Source: Stentor coeruleus (Eukaryota; Ciliophora; Heterotrichea; Heterotrichida; Stentoridae). From it: a stretch of DNA of 58,241 nucleotides. Below are positions 28,208-40,800 of the stretch, piece by piece (positions within the stretch are counted from its first letter, which is position 1; the number at the start of each line of letters is the position of its first letter). A model generated the notes under the pieces. That model had not been told where the DNA came from. It searched no databases and saw only the letters and a program-made list of their open reading frames with translations. Both the position numbers and the translations under genes were made by a program. Where the stretch lies: positions 1 to 58,241 of the forward strand of contig MPUH01000392.1 in NCBI GenBank assembly GCA_001970955.1, in the 5' to 3' direction.

Positions 28208-28834
28208 TATTTTAAATAGATAATTAGATATATTTTAACTTTAAGATTTGATATTATTAAAATATCTGAAATTAGTATTTATTCTTTATTTATCATAACG
28301 AGTTTTGGTTTTAAATATGAATTTTTATAATTTGGAATTTAAAATTGATCTATTTTCCTTGAGTTAGCATTTCTTGATTGTATTTATCCTAACAGAAATA
28401 GATAATTTCAAAATTTCTTTTGATTTATTGAAAATAATGCATTGAACATAAGTTTTATATATTATCATAACTGTTATATATGATTTTGTGTTAGTGAAAT
28501 TTGGGACTCGCAGGACAAATCTAAAAATTGTTAATAAAATTAGACTAGTATGTTCTTTGTGATATGTAGTAAAATTAATATGATATAATTTTTCTAGTGA
28601 ATGAAAACTAATAAAACTATCATATTTATATCTTGATTGAAAGTTATAGATAACATAATCTCCCTTTCTAAATTCAATTTCATTAACTTTCTACTTCCAA
28701 ATTCCAACTTTCCTCAAATCCAAAAACACACCCATTAATCTTTCCCCAATCACAAGCATTCCCATCATTTTTATTTATAACAAATACCTACTCAACGAAA
28801 TCCTTTTAACTCCATATTATTTGAAAAAAATACA
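28208..28834. other. Divergent intergenic region
   Basis: 627 bp between head-to-head genes. The last 160 bp before the plus-strand gene are C-rich and nearly free of G, the same 5' signature as at 3060-3170 and 55540-55660. No gene or RNA is recognised. Confidence 0.4.
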
Positions 28835-29644
28835 ATGTCACAACCCAAAACTTTAAACAACTACATCGACGATGAACTTTTCATGGGAGAAGGGACATCT
28901 TTCAGAGTTGAAAAAAGCTCAAACGACTCTTTATATTATAGTAGTCTCATGCAGCAATCAGCCAAAAGTGGTTCTAATTCCAATGTTCTCGCATACTACA
29001 TGCTAAAATCCCTACTACTCCGTCTATCTTTTCTCCGAGCTAAATCTCTAAAACTAAAAAAATTTCAAGCTCTGACCAAGTGGCGCTATCCTCCCCAAAG
29101 CGAATCTTCATACAACTTATCAGAAAAAACACTGAATTCTATGGTCTCTAATCTAAATTCAGCGCGCAAAATTCTTATACAAAAATACTTCCTTTCATGG
29201 AAAATAACCTCAGCTCTCATATCAACAAAATCAAAATTTTCATCAAGAAAAGGTAGAAGGGAAGAAGCTCATAATGCCCAAATCATCCAAATAAACAGAG
29301 TTCTTAATCAAATGCAGGTAAAAAAATCAGAAACAGAGAAATTCATAGATACGATAAATGAAAGGGAAAAAAAACTCAAAGAAACTGTAGATGGGTTACA
29401 AAAAACCCTTGGTAACTCTATAGAAACAGCAAAATATCATGAGATTTATAAAAAGCTTCAAATCGAAAATGAAAATTTAAAAGACAGACTTGAAGCTGTT
29501 CAGAACAATGTTGGGATTTTTATTAAAGAAATGAATACTGTTCTTATTCCTGAAGATGAAGCTTATAGTGATGATGATGGTGTTGAAGATTCTCATTTTA
29601 AAACTATGAGGAAGAAGAAATCTAGTATGATTAGATACAATTAA
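28835..29644 (+). CDS. Coiled-coil protein with two Sfi1-like motifs
   Basis: 269 residues. After a disordered start, two helical segments fit the centrin-binding Sfi1-type pattern (leucines, an aromatic, then Trp with a basic residue): SLKLKKFQALTKWR at about 71-84 and KILIQKYFLSWKI at about 112-124. Residues about 145-235 form a coiled coil. The C-terminus is acidic and then basic (DDDGVED, MRKKKSS). Two motifs are few compared with Sfi1 itself, which has about twenty, but short proteins with a few such motifs are known at basal bodies and contractile fibres. Centrin binding is an inference from motif shape. The TRIM37-type gene starts 53 bp downstream on the same strand. Confidence 0.72.
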   Translation: MSQPKTLNNYIDDELFMGEGTSFRVEKSSNDSLYYSSLMQQSAKSGSNSNVLAYYMLKSLLLRLSFLRAKSLKLKKFQALTKWRYPPQSESSYNLSEKTLNSMVSNLNSARKILIQKYFLSWKITSALISTKSKFSSRKGRREEAHNAQIIQINRVLNQMQVKKSETEKFIDTINEREKKLKETVDGLQKTLGNSIETAKYHEIYKKLQIENENLKDRLEAVQNNVGIFIKEMNTVLIPEDEAYSDDDGVEDSHFKTMRKKKSSMIRYN

Positions 29645-29697
29645 GTATAAAAATATAAAACATTAGCTTCATTTTTTTTACTAAATTCATAATTCAA

Positions 29698-31362
29698 ATG
29701 TCAGATATGCTTAGAAGTACAGGGTATCTTAATAACATCAAGACTTTACCAAATACAAACTTTGATGATTTATTGAAATGTGTTATTTGTTATGATAAGC
29801 TTATTGATCCTAAAATGTGCCCTTCTTGTTCTAAACTTTGTTGTAAGGCATGTATTCATAGATGGCTTATTGAAAATCGATCACAGTGTCCTCATTGTAG
29901 GGCAAGTTTACGTTTAGATCAATTAGTTACTTGTAGATTTCTTAAAGATATAACACAAGCACTTGAAAATATTACATCGGTAAAAAATGAAGATGCTTTA
30001 GATAAGTGCTTGATGCATAACTGCCCGCTTAATTATTATTGTGTAAATTGTCAGAATCCGATATGTTCGGATTGTGCGATGTTTTCGACTGAGCATAAAG
30101 GGCATGAATTTCAGCATTTGCAGAATATTTATAAAAAACATGTAGAACAAATCAATACCGAGTCCAAAGTTCTGAGCACAAGAGTTAAAGATTTAGAAAA
30201 AATACTTACAGATATTGATATAAATATAGACAAGATTCGTTTAGCAAAAGAAGATAAAAGTAGAGAACTGATAATTTATATGGATCAAGTTCAGTCTCGC
30301 CTTGAAGCCCAATTAAAAGAAAAGTTCGAAATACTCAGTTTGAAAAGAGAAAAAGCCCAAGAAGAAATTTTCAGTTTAAAATCCCTTCAAACTGAACTAG
30401 ATAAAGAACTTTTATATGGGGCAAAATCTAAACTTATGGCTAAAAGCGCAGATTTAGTTAAGAAACTCAAAGCAATTAAATCTTTACCTTTATCAAACTA
30501 TGAAACTTCATCTTTGTCATGTGAATTCCAATCAGAAGTGATTCCCAAATATGAAGGTGGGACTTTTATATTAAACAACTATATCGATGCTCAAGCAAAA
30601 GCTGAAGTTGTATATTCAGAAGCTTTAAATTCTAATGGGCTTATATGGAGACTTAAAGTTTATCCAAATGGTAATGGTATAGCAAAAGGTAGTTATTTAT
30701 CTGTATTTATTGAATTACTTAAAGGTCATAGAGAAAGTGCTAAATATGATTATAAAGTTGAAATGGTTCATTGTATTGACCATAGTCAGAACTTTTCTAG
30801 AGAGTTTTCTTCAGAGTTTGAAACTGGAGAATGCTGGGGTTATAATCGTTTTTATCGTATTGATCAATTGGTTACTGAAAATTTTTTAAATTATGATGAC
30901 TCTTTATGTATAAAATTCTATATAAGACCACCAAGTTATTATCAACTTTATAAAGATCAAAAATTTTATATAAAGAAATTGATTGAAAAAGAAAATAAAT
31001 CTCAAGAAAAAATTTTAGAACTCATGAAAAAACTTGAAAAATATGGAGAAAAAACTGAAGAGTTTAGGGATGATAATGATGATGAATGTAAGGGTGAGGA
31101 TAATGAATTAAATCTTGAAGAAGATAAAGAAAATGAAGATGCTAGGTTTAAAAATAGTATACAAAAATCCCCTGGTGAGATAAGGAATTTTATAAATAGT
31201 AATATGAGTCCTGAAGAAATCAGTTCTGATGGGGAAATTGTTAGAAAATGCTTAGATTGGAGCGAAATGCAAGATATTCCAGATTTTCATAGCTGTTTAG
31301 ATGCTTCTCCTAATGATTTCTTAGATTCTTCAGAAAATGATGAGAACGATTTGTATCTTTAA
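29698..31362 (+). CDS. TRIM37-type RING / B-box / coiled-coil / MATH protein
   Basis: 554 residues. A RING finger at about 28-67 (C28, C31, then CxxC pairs ending CPHC) is followed by a B-box zinc finger at about 104-136 (CLMHNC...HKGHEFQH), a coiled coil at about 140-250, and a MATH/TRAF-like domain at about 285-415 (SNGLIWRLKVYPNGNGIAKG, SVFIELLKGH, the loop GYNRF, and YDDSLCIKFYIRP). RING plus B-box plus MATH is the specific architecture of TRIM37, a ubiquitin ligase that limits centriole duplication and peroxisome loss in animals. The acidic tail (EEDKENEDA, then SPGE and SPEE sites) is poorly conserved. An E3 ligase role is expected from the domains; a link to basal bodies in this cell is inference. 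Confidence 0.92.
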   Translation: MSDMLRSTGYLNNIKTLPNTNFDDLLKCVICYDKLIDPKMCPSCSKLCCKACIHRWLIENRSQCPHCRASLRLDQLVTCRFLKDITQALENITSVKNEDALDKCLMHNCPLNYYCVNCQNPICSDCAMFSTEHKGHEFQHLQNIYKKHVEQINTESKVLSTRVKDLEKILTDIDINIDKIRLAKEDKSRELIIYMDQVQSRLEAQLKEKFEILSLKREKAQEEIFSLKSLQTELDKELLYGAKSKLMAKSADLVKKLKAIKSLPLSNYETSSLSCEFQSEVIPKYEGGTFILNNYIDAQAKAEVVYSEALNSNGLIWRLKVYPNGNGIAKGSYLSVFIELLKGHRESAKYDYKVEMVHCIDHSQNFSREFSSEFETGECWGYNRFYRIDQLVTENFLNYDDSLCIKFYIRPPSYYQLYKDQKFYIKKLIEKENKSQEKILELMKKLEKYGEKTEEFRDDNDDECKGEDNELNLEEDKENEDARFKNSIQKSPGEIRNFINSNMSPEEISSDGEIVRKCLDWSEMQDIPDFHSCLDASPNDFLDSSENDENDLYL

Positions 31363-31495
31363 GATAATTTATATAATATTATGGTTTGGATAATATTTTT
31401 TTTATCATTTTAGGTGTTGTGCTTGTAGTTTATATTTGATAATTTATAAATCATTATATAAATATTTGACTAGCATTTAATATAAGATAATTTTA

Positions 31496-32905
31496 ATGTG
31501 GAAAGAGATTATTGAAACAAAAGTTATTAGAGCTGAAGGTATTGACTTAAACAATTTGATTAGTTTGATATATGTTACTGATATCTTAGCTGAAGAACTT
31601 ACACCTTATAATATAGAAAAATCATTTGAATTGCCTTTAAAATCTACTTGTAGGATTGTTTTGAAGTCAGTCCTTACTGGAGAAAGCTTAAGTGTTAGTT
31701 TTAACACAAAGATCTTTGATGAAGATGGGGTGCAATGGCTTCCACTTTATAGAAACCAACAAAGTGATTACTTAGAAAGTATTCCAGATGAGGTAATAAG
31801 TCCTAGAGTACTTATGCTTCTTCATAAGAAAAATAGTTTTGACATAATAATAGAAGGAGGTGAAAAATCTGAAGTTGGTAGCGAATGTGAAGATGATTAT
31901 ATGCCAGAAATCAAATTATGTCGTAGTTTTATTGAAAATTTACCCATAAGCCCATTTGATGATATAGATGAACATCAAGGACAAGAAGCAACTGAAGTTA
32001 ATAGCCCACCTAGGTTTTCTATAGGAATCGCAGATGAAATCAACCAGGAACTGCGAAACAACCTTGAAAGGTTAATGAAAACTTTAGAAATCGAGAAGAA
32101 AAGTAAAGAAAGCATATCCAAAGAAATGGAAAACATGAAAAACTGTTTTTTAATCGAGTTAAGTGAGGCTAAAAAACGTGAAAACGAGCTCTTAGACGAA
32201 TTCAAAGATGCGGAAACTCGTTTTTCAGCTTCGAAATTCGAAATGATAAGACTAAAACATGAAATAAAATCAGTTCAAGCTGAAAATACCAGACTCCAAC
32301 AAGCTTTGCATCAAAGCGAAATGTCGCAGATTTCTAGAATTGAGGAAATGAGTAAAAAACTTGCCATTTATGAAGATAACCAATCAGAAACAGACAGTAT
32401 TCTAACAAAATTATCTGAACTAACAGGGCATAATTTTGATAATCATAGTGAAAAACTTAAAGAAAAAGATGAGATTATTAAGAAATTAAATAGAGAAATT
32501 ACTGAACTTAAACTTAAAGCTCCAATGATTCCCCATATGAAAAATACAGTACCTACAGATGAATTAGATGAGGCTGTGAATAAATATTCGATGAAAATAA
32601 AATTAAATGGGCCAATTGTTAAAGATAAAGAACAAATTTATGTTTATAATGGAAAGAAAATAAACTTGTTGTTGAAAGAAGGACAATTGCTTTGTAGAGT
32701 TGGAGGGATTTTTAAACCTTTTGAAGAATGTATTAATGGTGGTGTGATTGTTGAGCCTCCTTTGTATAAGTCAGTGAAAAATTCATTTGAGGTTGTTAGA
32801 GAAAATGAGGATACAAATAAAACTAGGACTAGTACTGGGAGAATATCTAATAAATCTCTTACGATTAGTTCAAGGCAAAGTAAAAGAAAAAGTCCGTTTA
32901 ATTAA
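31496..32905 (+). CDS. C2-like / coiled-coil / GAR-like protein, second copy of the architecture
   Basis: 469 residues. Residues about 15-125 form a C2-like beta region (LISLIYVTDILAEEL, STCRIVLKSVLTGESL, VQWLPLY). Residues about 185-345 are coiled coil. Residues about 381-415 read IYVYNGKKINLLLKEGQLL then CRVGGIF, which aligns with IYLFGTKRIFLKLENGNIV then IRIGGGF of the minus-strand gene at 8182-10260. The match covers the IY start, the basic strand, a Gly turn and the R-x-GG-x-F core of GAR-like microtubule-binding modules. A short basic Ser-rich tail follows. The two genes therefore appear to belong to one family that has diverged strongly outside these elements. Single exon. Confidence 0.78.
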   Translation: MWKEIIETKVIRAEGIDLNNLISLIYVTDILAEELTPYNIEKSFELPLKSTCRIVLKSVLTGESLSVSFNTKIFDEDGVQWLPLYRNQQSDYLESIPDEVISPRVLMLLHKKNSFDIIIEGGEKSEVGSECEDDYMPEIKLCRSFIENLPISPFDDIDEHQGQEATEVNSPPRFSIGIADEINQELRNNLERLMKTLEIEKKSKESISKEMENMKNCFLIELSEAKKRENELLDEFKDAETRFSASKFEMIRLKHEIKSVQAENTRLQQALHQSEMSQISRIEEMSKKLAIYEDNQSETDSILTKLSELTGHNFDNHSEKLKEKDEIIKKLNREITELKLKAPMIPHMKNTVPTDELDEAVNKYSMKIKLNGPIVKDKEQIYVYNGKKINLLLKEGQLLCRVGGIFKPFEECINGGVIVEPPLYKSVKNSFEVVRENEDTNKTRTSTGRISNKSLTISSRQSKRKSPFN

Positions 32906-33572
32906 AAGTATTATTACTTAGTGAAAAAATATTTCAAATAAATTTTAAGTTAGGGTGTTAAATTTGTATTTTTTTAGAATAAGATTGTGTTAAGGAATAG
33001 AAATATTTGATGATTATAATAGTTATTAAAGTTTTTAAGATTAGTAAGTTGGTTAATAGAACTTAATAGTAAAAATTTTAATGTAAGTATTATATATAGT
33101 AAAATAATATCCTGATTAAAATCTATTATTAATCTCAAATAAGTATGCTAGAAAATTTTTATCAAGACTTTTGGCACTACTAAAATAATGAAAGTGCCCA
33201 TAAGTATCTAATTTCCTGTTCTCTAGATGTCAAAATTCCTCGAAATCTCAATAAATAGGCAAAAAATCATTTTTAAGCATTTATAGATAAAAATTCCTTT
33301 ATATCTTTAAATGTGTAGATAAACTCAAATATGACGAAATAAGAATTCCCTTCCAGAGTTTGGTTTAAAAAAGAAAACTTATCTCAGAAATCTAAAATTA
33401 TATGACCCATTCATTTATTAACAAAATATACAACTCATAGAATATTAGAGTGTCAATATTTATCTCGAGTTCTCATATCTTTAACTATAATATTAACTCA
33501 AAATTTCCAATATCATAACAACTAAAATCCTCAAAGTTAAACATGAAAAAGTTCTAATTTCCATAATAAAAT
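32906..33572. other. AT-rich intergenic region
   Basis: 667 bp between plus-strand genes. No frame of note. The final 200 bp before the next ATG contain more C than the rest, as at other 5' flanks. Nothing else is recognised. Confidence 0.4.
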
Positions 33573-34493
33573 ATGGAAAGTGACCCTGTAAAAGAAGAGG
33601 TAGTTGTTGCGCAGTCTGTTGTCGGAGATGACGAAATTGAAGAATTAATGTAAGAATAACATAGAAAAAATCTCGAAGAACAATGCAAAATAAATGAGAA
33701 ATCAGGGAACTTTTTAGAAGCTGACAAGATCTATCAAAGAATCCTCGAGCTAAAAAAACAAGGCCAACAGAAAAAAAGAGAAATCCTCATTGCAAGACAA
33801 AAAAATGAAGCTTCCGACATTGAAACTGCATATCAGGAAGAGTTAAAACTTCACAACGCTCAATGGCAAGAAAAGCTCACTTTATTTAAACAAAGTTGTA
33901 AAGATGCAGAAGACCAACTGATAAAAAAACAGCAAAATGAAAGCGAAACTAATAAACTATCTTTAGAAGAATCCTTACCAATAATCCCAAAACATTCTCC
34001 TGAGCTTTTAAATTTAAAAAGAATACAAGATACACTTGTTAGAAATAAAGAGTATAAAGAAGCTCATTATGTACAACAACAGATGATAGAATTAGAAGAA
34101 AAACTTAAACAGACTTGGGGAATTGATAGAGATGCGAAAATACAACAAAATCTAGCTCAGTTAGCTAAAAGGCAGGAAAATGAAATGGCTTCATTTAAAC
34201 AGAAAATATTGTCAGGAGCTGAGGAGTTGAAGAAAATGAGATCTGCGGAATATGAGAGTTTATTGAAGAAATATCAGAACTTACGTAAGGAACTTGTTAT
34301 AACACATAAGTTGGAGCAGAATAGGTTTGAAGGAAAACATACTACAGGATGTGGTACGACAAGGATTGATTTGAACCAGTCATCAAGAGCTATTTTTAAT
34401 TTAAGGACACCAATGAGCTCAAGACCTGCTACTGCTGCTGGAGATAGATCGATGATGGGAAGTTCTTCACTTAAAAACCTCAGTTCGCCTTAG
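33573..34493 (+). CDS. Coiled-coil protein with UVR-like helical hairpins
   Basis: Two exons, 33573-33649 and 33665-34493, joined by a 15-nt intron within a codon (AT + A), giving 301 residues; only the last 136 codons would be seen from an unspliced frame that starts at an ATG. Residues about 27-57 (KNLEEQCKINEKSGNFLEADK then IYQRILELKKQ) and 143-172 (RIQDTLVRNKEYKEAHYVQQ then QMIELEEK) each resemble a UVR-type helical hairpin, a short protein-interaction motif. The region between them is coiled coil. The C-terminus is Ser/Thr/Arg-rich and probably disordered. I do not recognise the family. It sits among cytoskeletal candidates, so a structural or ciliary role is possible. Confidence 0.85.
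33650..33664 (+). other. 15-nt intron in the UVR-like coiled-coil gene
   Basis: GTAAGAATAACATAG. Unspliced, the frame ends at the TAA overlapping the donor. Spliced, a 25-codon exon joins a 276-codon open frame. The A at position 10 is at the same place as in the other short introns. Confidence 0.9.
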
Positions 34494-34813
34494 ATATCAT
34501 AGTTAATAAGATAAAGTAGATTTTAGCTAGATTTTATTGTAAGATAGATATTTTAGTGGATAGAATTAAAATTTTTATCAACTTTTCTACTTTTTTATAT
34601 GAAAATCCTATAAGCAATAGATTTTATTTTCAACACAAAGATTTAAAGTCATTTCATAGATAATCTTTTATAATAAAAGGCTTTTTTGTATATACATTAT
34701 TATTATTTTATCTTAAAAGTTTGTTTTTTATCTTTAAGGTGTTAGGCCAAAGTATAAAAAGAGAATTTTAAATTTTGATGAATAGTAATATCAGTCAATG
34801 ACCACAAATAAAT
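34494..34813. other. AT-rich intergenic region
   Basis: 320 bp holding the 3' flank of the preceding gene and the 5' flank of the giant coiled-coil gene. No feature is recognised. Confidence 0.4.
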
Positions 34814-37800
34814 ATGCATAAAAGCTTAGAAAAAGCTAAAACTGTCCCTAAAACTAAATTGTCCTCATGGTCAAACCCACAGCTAGAAACCCCAGAGCCT
34901 GTAAGATTGTCAAGAGGAAGATTTGAAAAAAATGCTCAAGCTCCAAAAGCTCCATCTCCAAAAAGTCAAACTAGTCATTCAAAGGCAAGTCCTGCTATAA
35001 GCCCATCTATTACTAGTTCAGCTATCATGGATGAACCTTTAGAATTAAGACAAGAACAAAATGATGGAGTTTATCAAGAAGTTCATATCTCATCATCAAG
35101 AATAAGAAATTTAGAGCTTACATTAGAAAGAACTAAAAGAACTTATGATAATCAATTGAATTATATGCAGGAGTATATAAATTTTCTTAAAAGAAAACTT
35201 GGGATCTCAAAAAGCTCTGATAGTTTAGATGAAGAGTTTGTGTCGAGCTCAGAGCAAAATACTGTGATTAAAAACCTCAAAGGTGAAATCGAACATTTGA
35301 ATCAGGTTATTATAGGTAAAGATAATGAAGTAAGTAATTATCTTGAAGAACTCTTTGAGAAGCAGAATCAAATAACTTACTTGCAAGAAAAATTGGAAAA
35401 TATGGAAGAGGCAAATGACAGACTAAGAAATAAACAGTCATTAAGTTATGAGGACAGGATAAATATCGAAAGAGAATTAAAGCAGTTTTATGATAAACAA
35501 ATGCAAGAAATGGAAAGAGAACGCACAGCTTTGAAAATTGATTTGAAAAGTAAAAAAGATGAAATTGAGTATTTGCAAAATGAAGCTAAAGATTTCGAAG
35601 CCCAAGCTATTGAGAAATTCATGAACAACCTTGAGAAAAAACTTACAGAGCAAGTATCTCATTTATTTGAAGAACAAAATTATAATATGGCTAATATAAA
35701 TGAAGATATAACAAACTATGTTAGCAGAATAGACTCTTTAATGACGACAGTAAATTATTTAAAGAGTAGTTCAATTGACGCAAAAAGCAGAAGAGCATCT
35801 TTAGAAAAAATCGATAAAAGCTTGACAGAAAAGAATTCTCTTATTGAAAATCTTAAAAAAAACCTGACAAAATCGAATTCTGAAATTGAAATACTCAAAG
35901 CAAAACTCCAGGACTGGAAAAATGAAGCTATGTCTTTAGAACAAATGGTAAAAAATGAAAAAACTTCAAATGAAGAACTTGCGAAGTATATAAAAGAACT
36001 CAATGAAAACTTAGCAAGCGAAAGAAATAAAGTCCTTGAAATCAACCCATTGAAAAAAACAATCAAAGAACTTGAAGATTTATTAGAAGCAAAACATGAG
36101 AAAATTTGTGAAGCTAATGAAACAATACATCAAGAGCATATAAAATATAATCAACTTAATATATCATATGAAGAACTTAATGAGAAATTCCAACTAAATA
36201 TACAAGATATTGAAGACCTTCATGGTACTTTGACTGAAAAAGAATCAACAATAACCGAATTAGAAAAAGTTATAGAAAGTCAATCAGGAAACATTGAAAA
36301 ACTTATACATTCAAATAAAACTTATTTAGAAAAACTGAAACATAGCACTGAAATATTGAAAAACAATGAACTTCGAGAGTCTGAAAAAATGAAGTTCCTT
36401 TCAGATTTAGAAACCAAAGTCCAGTATTTAGAAAGAGAACTTGCTGACTCTTTAGAAAGTATAGAAAACTTGAATTCTGTTATTAAAAAAGAGAATATCA
36501 AATATGAGTCGTTATTAAATGAAGCAAAAGAAGAAAGTTTAAGTTTACAAGAAGCTTTAGATGCATTAACAGTACAACGTGATCAAGATAAAGTAGCTTT
36601 TCATGAAACTTTAGCTGAAAAAGAAAGACTTTTTAATGAAGTTTTGACTGAACTTGAACAGGAAAAAACTCTTAATGAGAATTTGACTATTGATTATAAG
36701 AATTTCAAATTCAGGCATATTGAATCAGAAACCAATCAAGCTAAGTCAGTTTTAGCATTAAATGAAATTATTAATACACAAAAAATAAATGAAGGCAAAC
36801 TTAAAAGGGATCTTGCTGAAGTTATGGTGTATAATAAAGAGCTTAAGGGTAAATTAGAAAAATTTGATGCGGAAATTACTAAGATTTATGATGAAAATGC
36901 ATATTTAAGGGGAAAACTTGAAGAACTTCATTCGAATCATTCTAAAAACCAGAATAAAACTAGTAGGAATATGGAAGAACTTGAAGAAAAATGCAGAGAA
37001 CTTGAAGCTTATAAGAAAAAAAATGAAGAAGATAGGGAGATTGAAAAAATTGATCTACATGGAGAGATTAAAAGAAGTAAAAATATTGAAAATGAACTGA
37101 ATATGAGAATTAATCAATTAGAAATAGAAGTTGCTGACTTTTTAGAAGATAACAAAAAGAAAACTTCTATGATTAGTGAAAAAGATAATGAACTTTACCA
37201 ACAAAGATTGAGTTTCACACATGAAGTCAATGAGCTCAAAGCTAAAATCAGAGAAAAAGAAAGCGAAATAACTGTGATACATGAAAGCTATAATGATATA
37301 CAAGAAAACTTTTTAAGATCGAAAGAAAAAATACAAACTTTATTAGAAAAAATCGAACACAAAAATACAGAAATTGGGGAAATCGAAGCAAAACAAGAAA
37401 AAACATATCAGAAACTCTTGAAACTGAGAAAATCCCATGAAAACCTCACAAGTTCTTTAAACGCATACTCAGAAAACCTTCAAATAAAAGAAAGTACAAT
37501 TCTATCTTTAACAAACACAATCTCTTCATTAGAAAATTCAATAAACGACCTACAAACAGCTAAAGATATAGAAAAAAATAACTTTTTAGAAGAAATTGCA
37601 TCTAAAGATTCAGATATAACCCAAAAAGCATGTCAGATAAATTCATTACAAGGTTCATTAGAAAAAATACAATACGATGTTAAAGAATTTAAATTAAAGT
37701 CGCTTGATGCAGAAAATGTTTTGAAAAATGAGATTTTTGAATTAAAAGATGAAAAAGAAGTTTTGACTACACAGAAAAAAACTTTGGTTAAAGAAAATGC

Positions 37801-40800
37801 GATTTTAACACAAAATATTGTTGATTTGAAGCAGAAAATACAATATTTTGATATGGAAATAGCTAAAGCTTGTGAAGAAAATGCTGAGTTACAGAAGAAA
37901 ATTGATGAAACTGAATCTAGGCATTCTTTGTGGAAGAACAAACAAGAACTTTTAGTTAAAGAAATGGAAGAAGAAAAAGAGAAACTGCTAAGGATTATTG
38001 AAGAAACAAAAGTTGATGGAGAAATGGAAGTTAAAAAAGCTCTTGAAGCTGTTGATAATAGAGAAGAAATAATAAAAAAACTCGATAATGAAATAGAAGA
38101 ATATAGAGATAAAATACAAACACTAAACCTAGCATTATCAAAATCAGAAATCAAAAATGCAAAAGGAAAACAAAAGAAAAAAGATATGCAAGAGCATTTT
38201 ACTGGTCAAATCCTAGGTTTTCAAAAGGAAATAAAAGATAAAGAATCTGAGCTTCATGAGGCTTCACAAAATAAAAATGTTCTTGAAAGCGAAATAAGTA
38301 AGATGCTTAAAGATAAAAAATTCCTTGAAGATAAAATTAAAGAGCTTAGCAGCCAAAACAATAGCCTACAAGAAAAGCTTAAACTAGCTACAGATGATAT
38401 TGCTGACCAAAAAGAAAAAATCCGAAGATTAACTCATACAATCCAAGATGAAACAAGTAAAACAGCAATAAATCTATCAAAACTTCAAAAATTAGATGAA
38501 GACAATGAAGAAAAAGTTGCTTTAATCAACGAAATCAAAAAATCTCTAGCAAGAGCTAATGAAGAAGCAGATAGCGAAATTTGTACCCTTAAAGCCAAAA
38601 TCGCATCACTTATTTCAGAAAACCAAGAACTAAAAAGCCAATTAGAAAACGTTAAAAGTGAGTCAAAGCTTTTAAAAATACAAAGTAACGAATCAGAATC
38701 TTTTCTTATAAAAAACAACTCAGATCTTACAGATGAAATAAAAAGCCTTAGATTTTCTGAGCTGAAACTGAAAAAAGAATTTCATGATTTGACTGTAGAA
38801 TATGATGATGCTAAGTCAAGGATATCAAGATTAGATGATAAAACTGAAAGGATATGTGAAGAAAATAGAATACTCAGATTAAAACTTGAAGAAACTAGGA
38901 AAACTAATCTGGATATCACAACACAACAAGCTGGGATAATAACAGAAAATACTAGAAAAATTGAGACACTGCAAAATGCTCTTAATGAAAATAAACTGAA
39001 CTTTAATCAAATTGAAATAAAACATCAGAATTATGTTAGTACTACTGATTTACAGATACAAGAATTAACTTTAAGGCTTAAAGAGTTTCAGACTAATTTA
39101 CAAGTTGCTGATCAGGAAATTAATGAGAAAAATAATGAGATTATGAATTTAAAACAAATAAGGGCTAAGATAGAATCGGAAAATAGGATGAATAATCAAG
39201 CACTTTCTTTGGCTAATCAGGAGATTACACAGAAGGATATTTTGGTACAAGAATTAGAACATCAGCTTAGTAGTTATAAGGATTCTTATGAAAAAGAATG
39301 TGATTTAAATGAGAATTTGAAAGGGTTTTCTGGGGATGTTTCTGAGAAAAATAAGAGTTTGGAAAGAATGATTGCCCAGTTAGAAGAGGAGAATGGTAAA
39401 TGCTCAGAAATGATTAAAAGTCTTGAAGGACTTGTTGAAAAGGAACAATTAGATTTTGAAAATGCGATAAATGAAAAAAACAAACAAATAAATGATCTAC
39501 AAGCACAGCTTGAAGAGAAATATTATATAATTGAAGAATTTAATAAGGAAGCAAAGGAAGTAAAAGTAGCATATATGGAATCAGAATCTTCTTTGGTTGA
39601 AGAGAACTTAAATTTGAAGGATAGACTTAAAAATACTAAGATGCAAATAGAAGACCATTATCAAGAAATATCTTCACTAAAAGAAAAGCTAGAAGAAAGT
39701 ATGACTATTATTTCAAACTTTAACAACAAAATCCTATCTTTAGAAACTATTATCAAAACCCTTGAATCTTTAAACAAAGAAATCAGTGATGAAAAAATTG
39801 CACATGTCTATAAAAGCAACGAGCAAATTGAAAATCTTGAGAAAAAACTTGAAAACCTTTCTCAAATATCCAAAGATCTCGAATTAAAAAATGCAAGTTT
39901 TATCAAAGAAAATCAACTTGAAAAAACTTTACACATAACCGAAATTAGCAAATTGGACTCTATAATTTCTGATCTTAAAAATGAAAACATGAACATAAAA
40001 AAGCAACTAGAAGAATCATCAAAAATAAAATCCCAATTAACTCAAGAAGTTGAAAAATTAACAAAAGCATATGAAGAAATCAATTCAATTCTTAATAATA
40101 AAGATGCTGATATAAGCAAACATCTTAAAGATAAAGATATTGAAATACGCAAACTTCAACATTATAGGTCTGATTTAGAAGAAAAAAACAAAAGTATGAC
40201 CAATTTAAATCTTAGTCTTAATGAAAAAATAGTTGAAGATTCTAGATTGATATCAAATTTAAAAGATCAATTAAATAAACATGAAGAATTACAAAAAAAT
40301 ATTGAGTCTAAGTATTTTGAATACTTACAAAACTTTGAAGAAAATAAAGAAAAAATTATGATTAAAGAAAAAGAAATTGAAAGATTAACTGAATATAATA
40401 AAGAAATTCTTGCTATTTATAAAGATACTGAAGATAAAAATAAAGAACTTTTAGCACATAATGAATTTCTTCAAGAATCATCTGATAATCATGGTAAATA
40501 TATTGAAACATTGGAGAATAATTTGAAAACTAGCAATGAAAAATCAAAAGCTTTAGAGAAAATATTAAGTAATAAAGAAGGGATTGTCTTATCATTTGAA
40601 ACTACAGTTAATAAACTTAATAAAGATTCCGAAGAATTAATGCAGCAAAATCAAGGTTTTTTGAAGGAAATTGAGAATTTAAAGATGGTGTTAGATAAGA
40701 CAAGTGAGGAGTATGACAATTTAAAAAAAGAATTTGCTGATAAGAGTCAACTTTCTGAGTCAATTGAAAATGAACTTAAAAACTATCAAAGGACTTTAAG

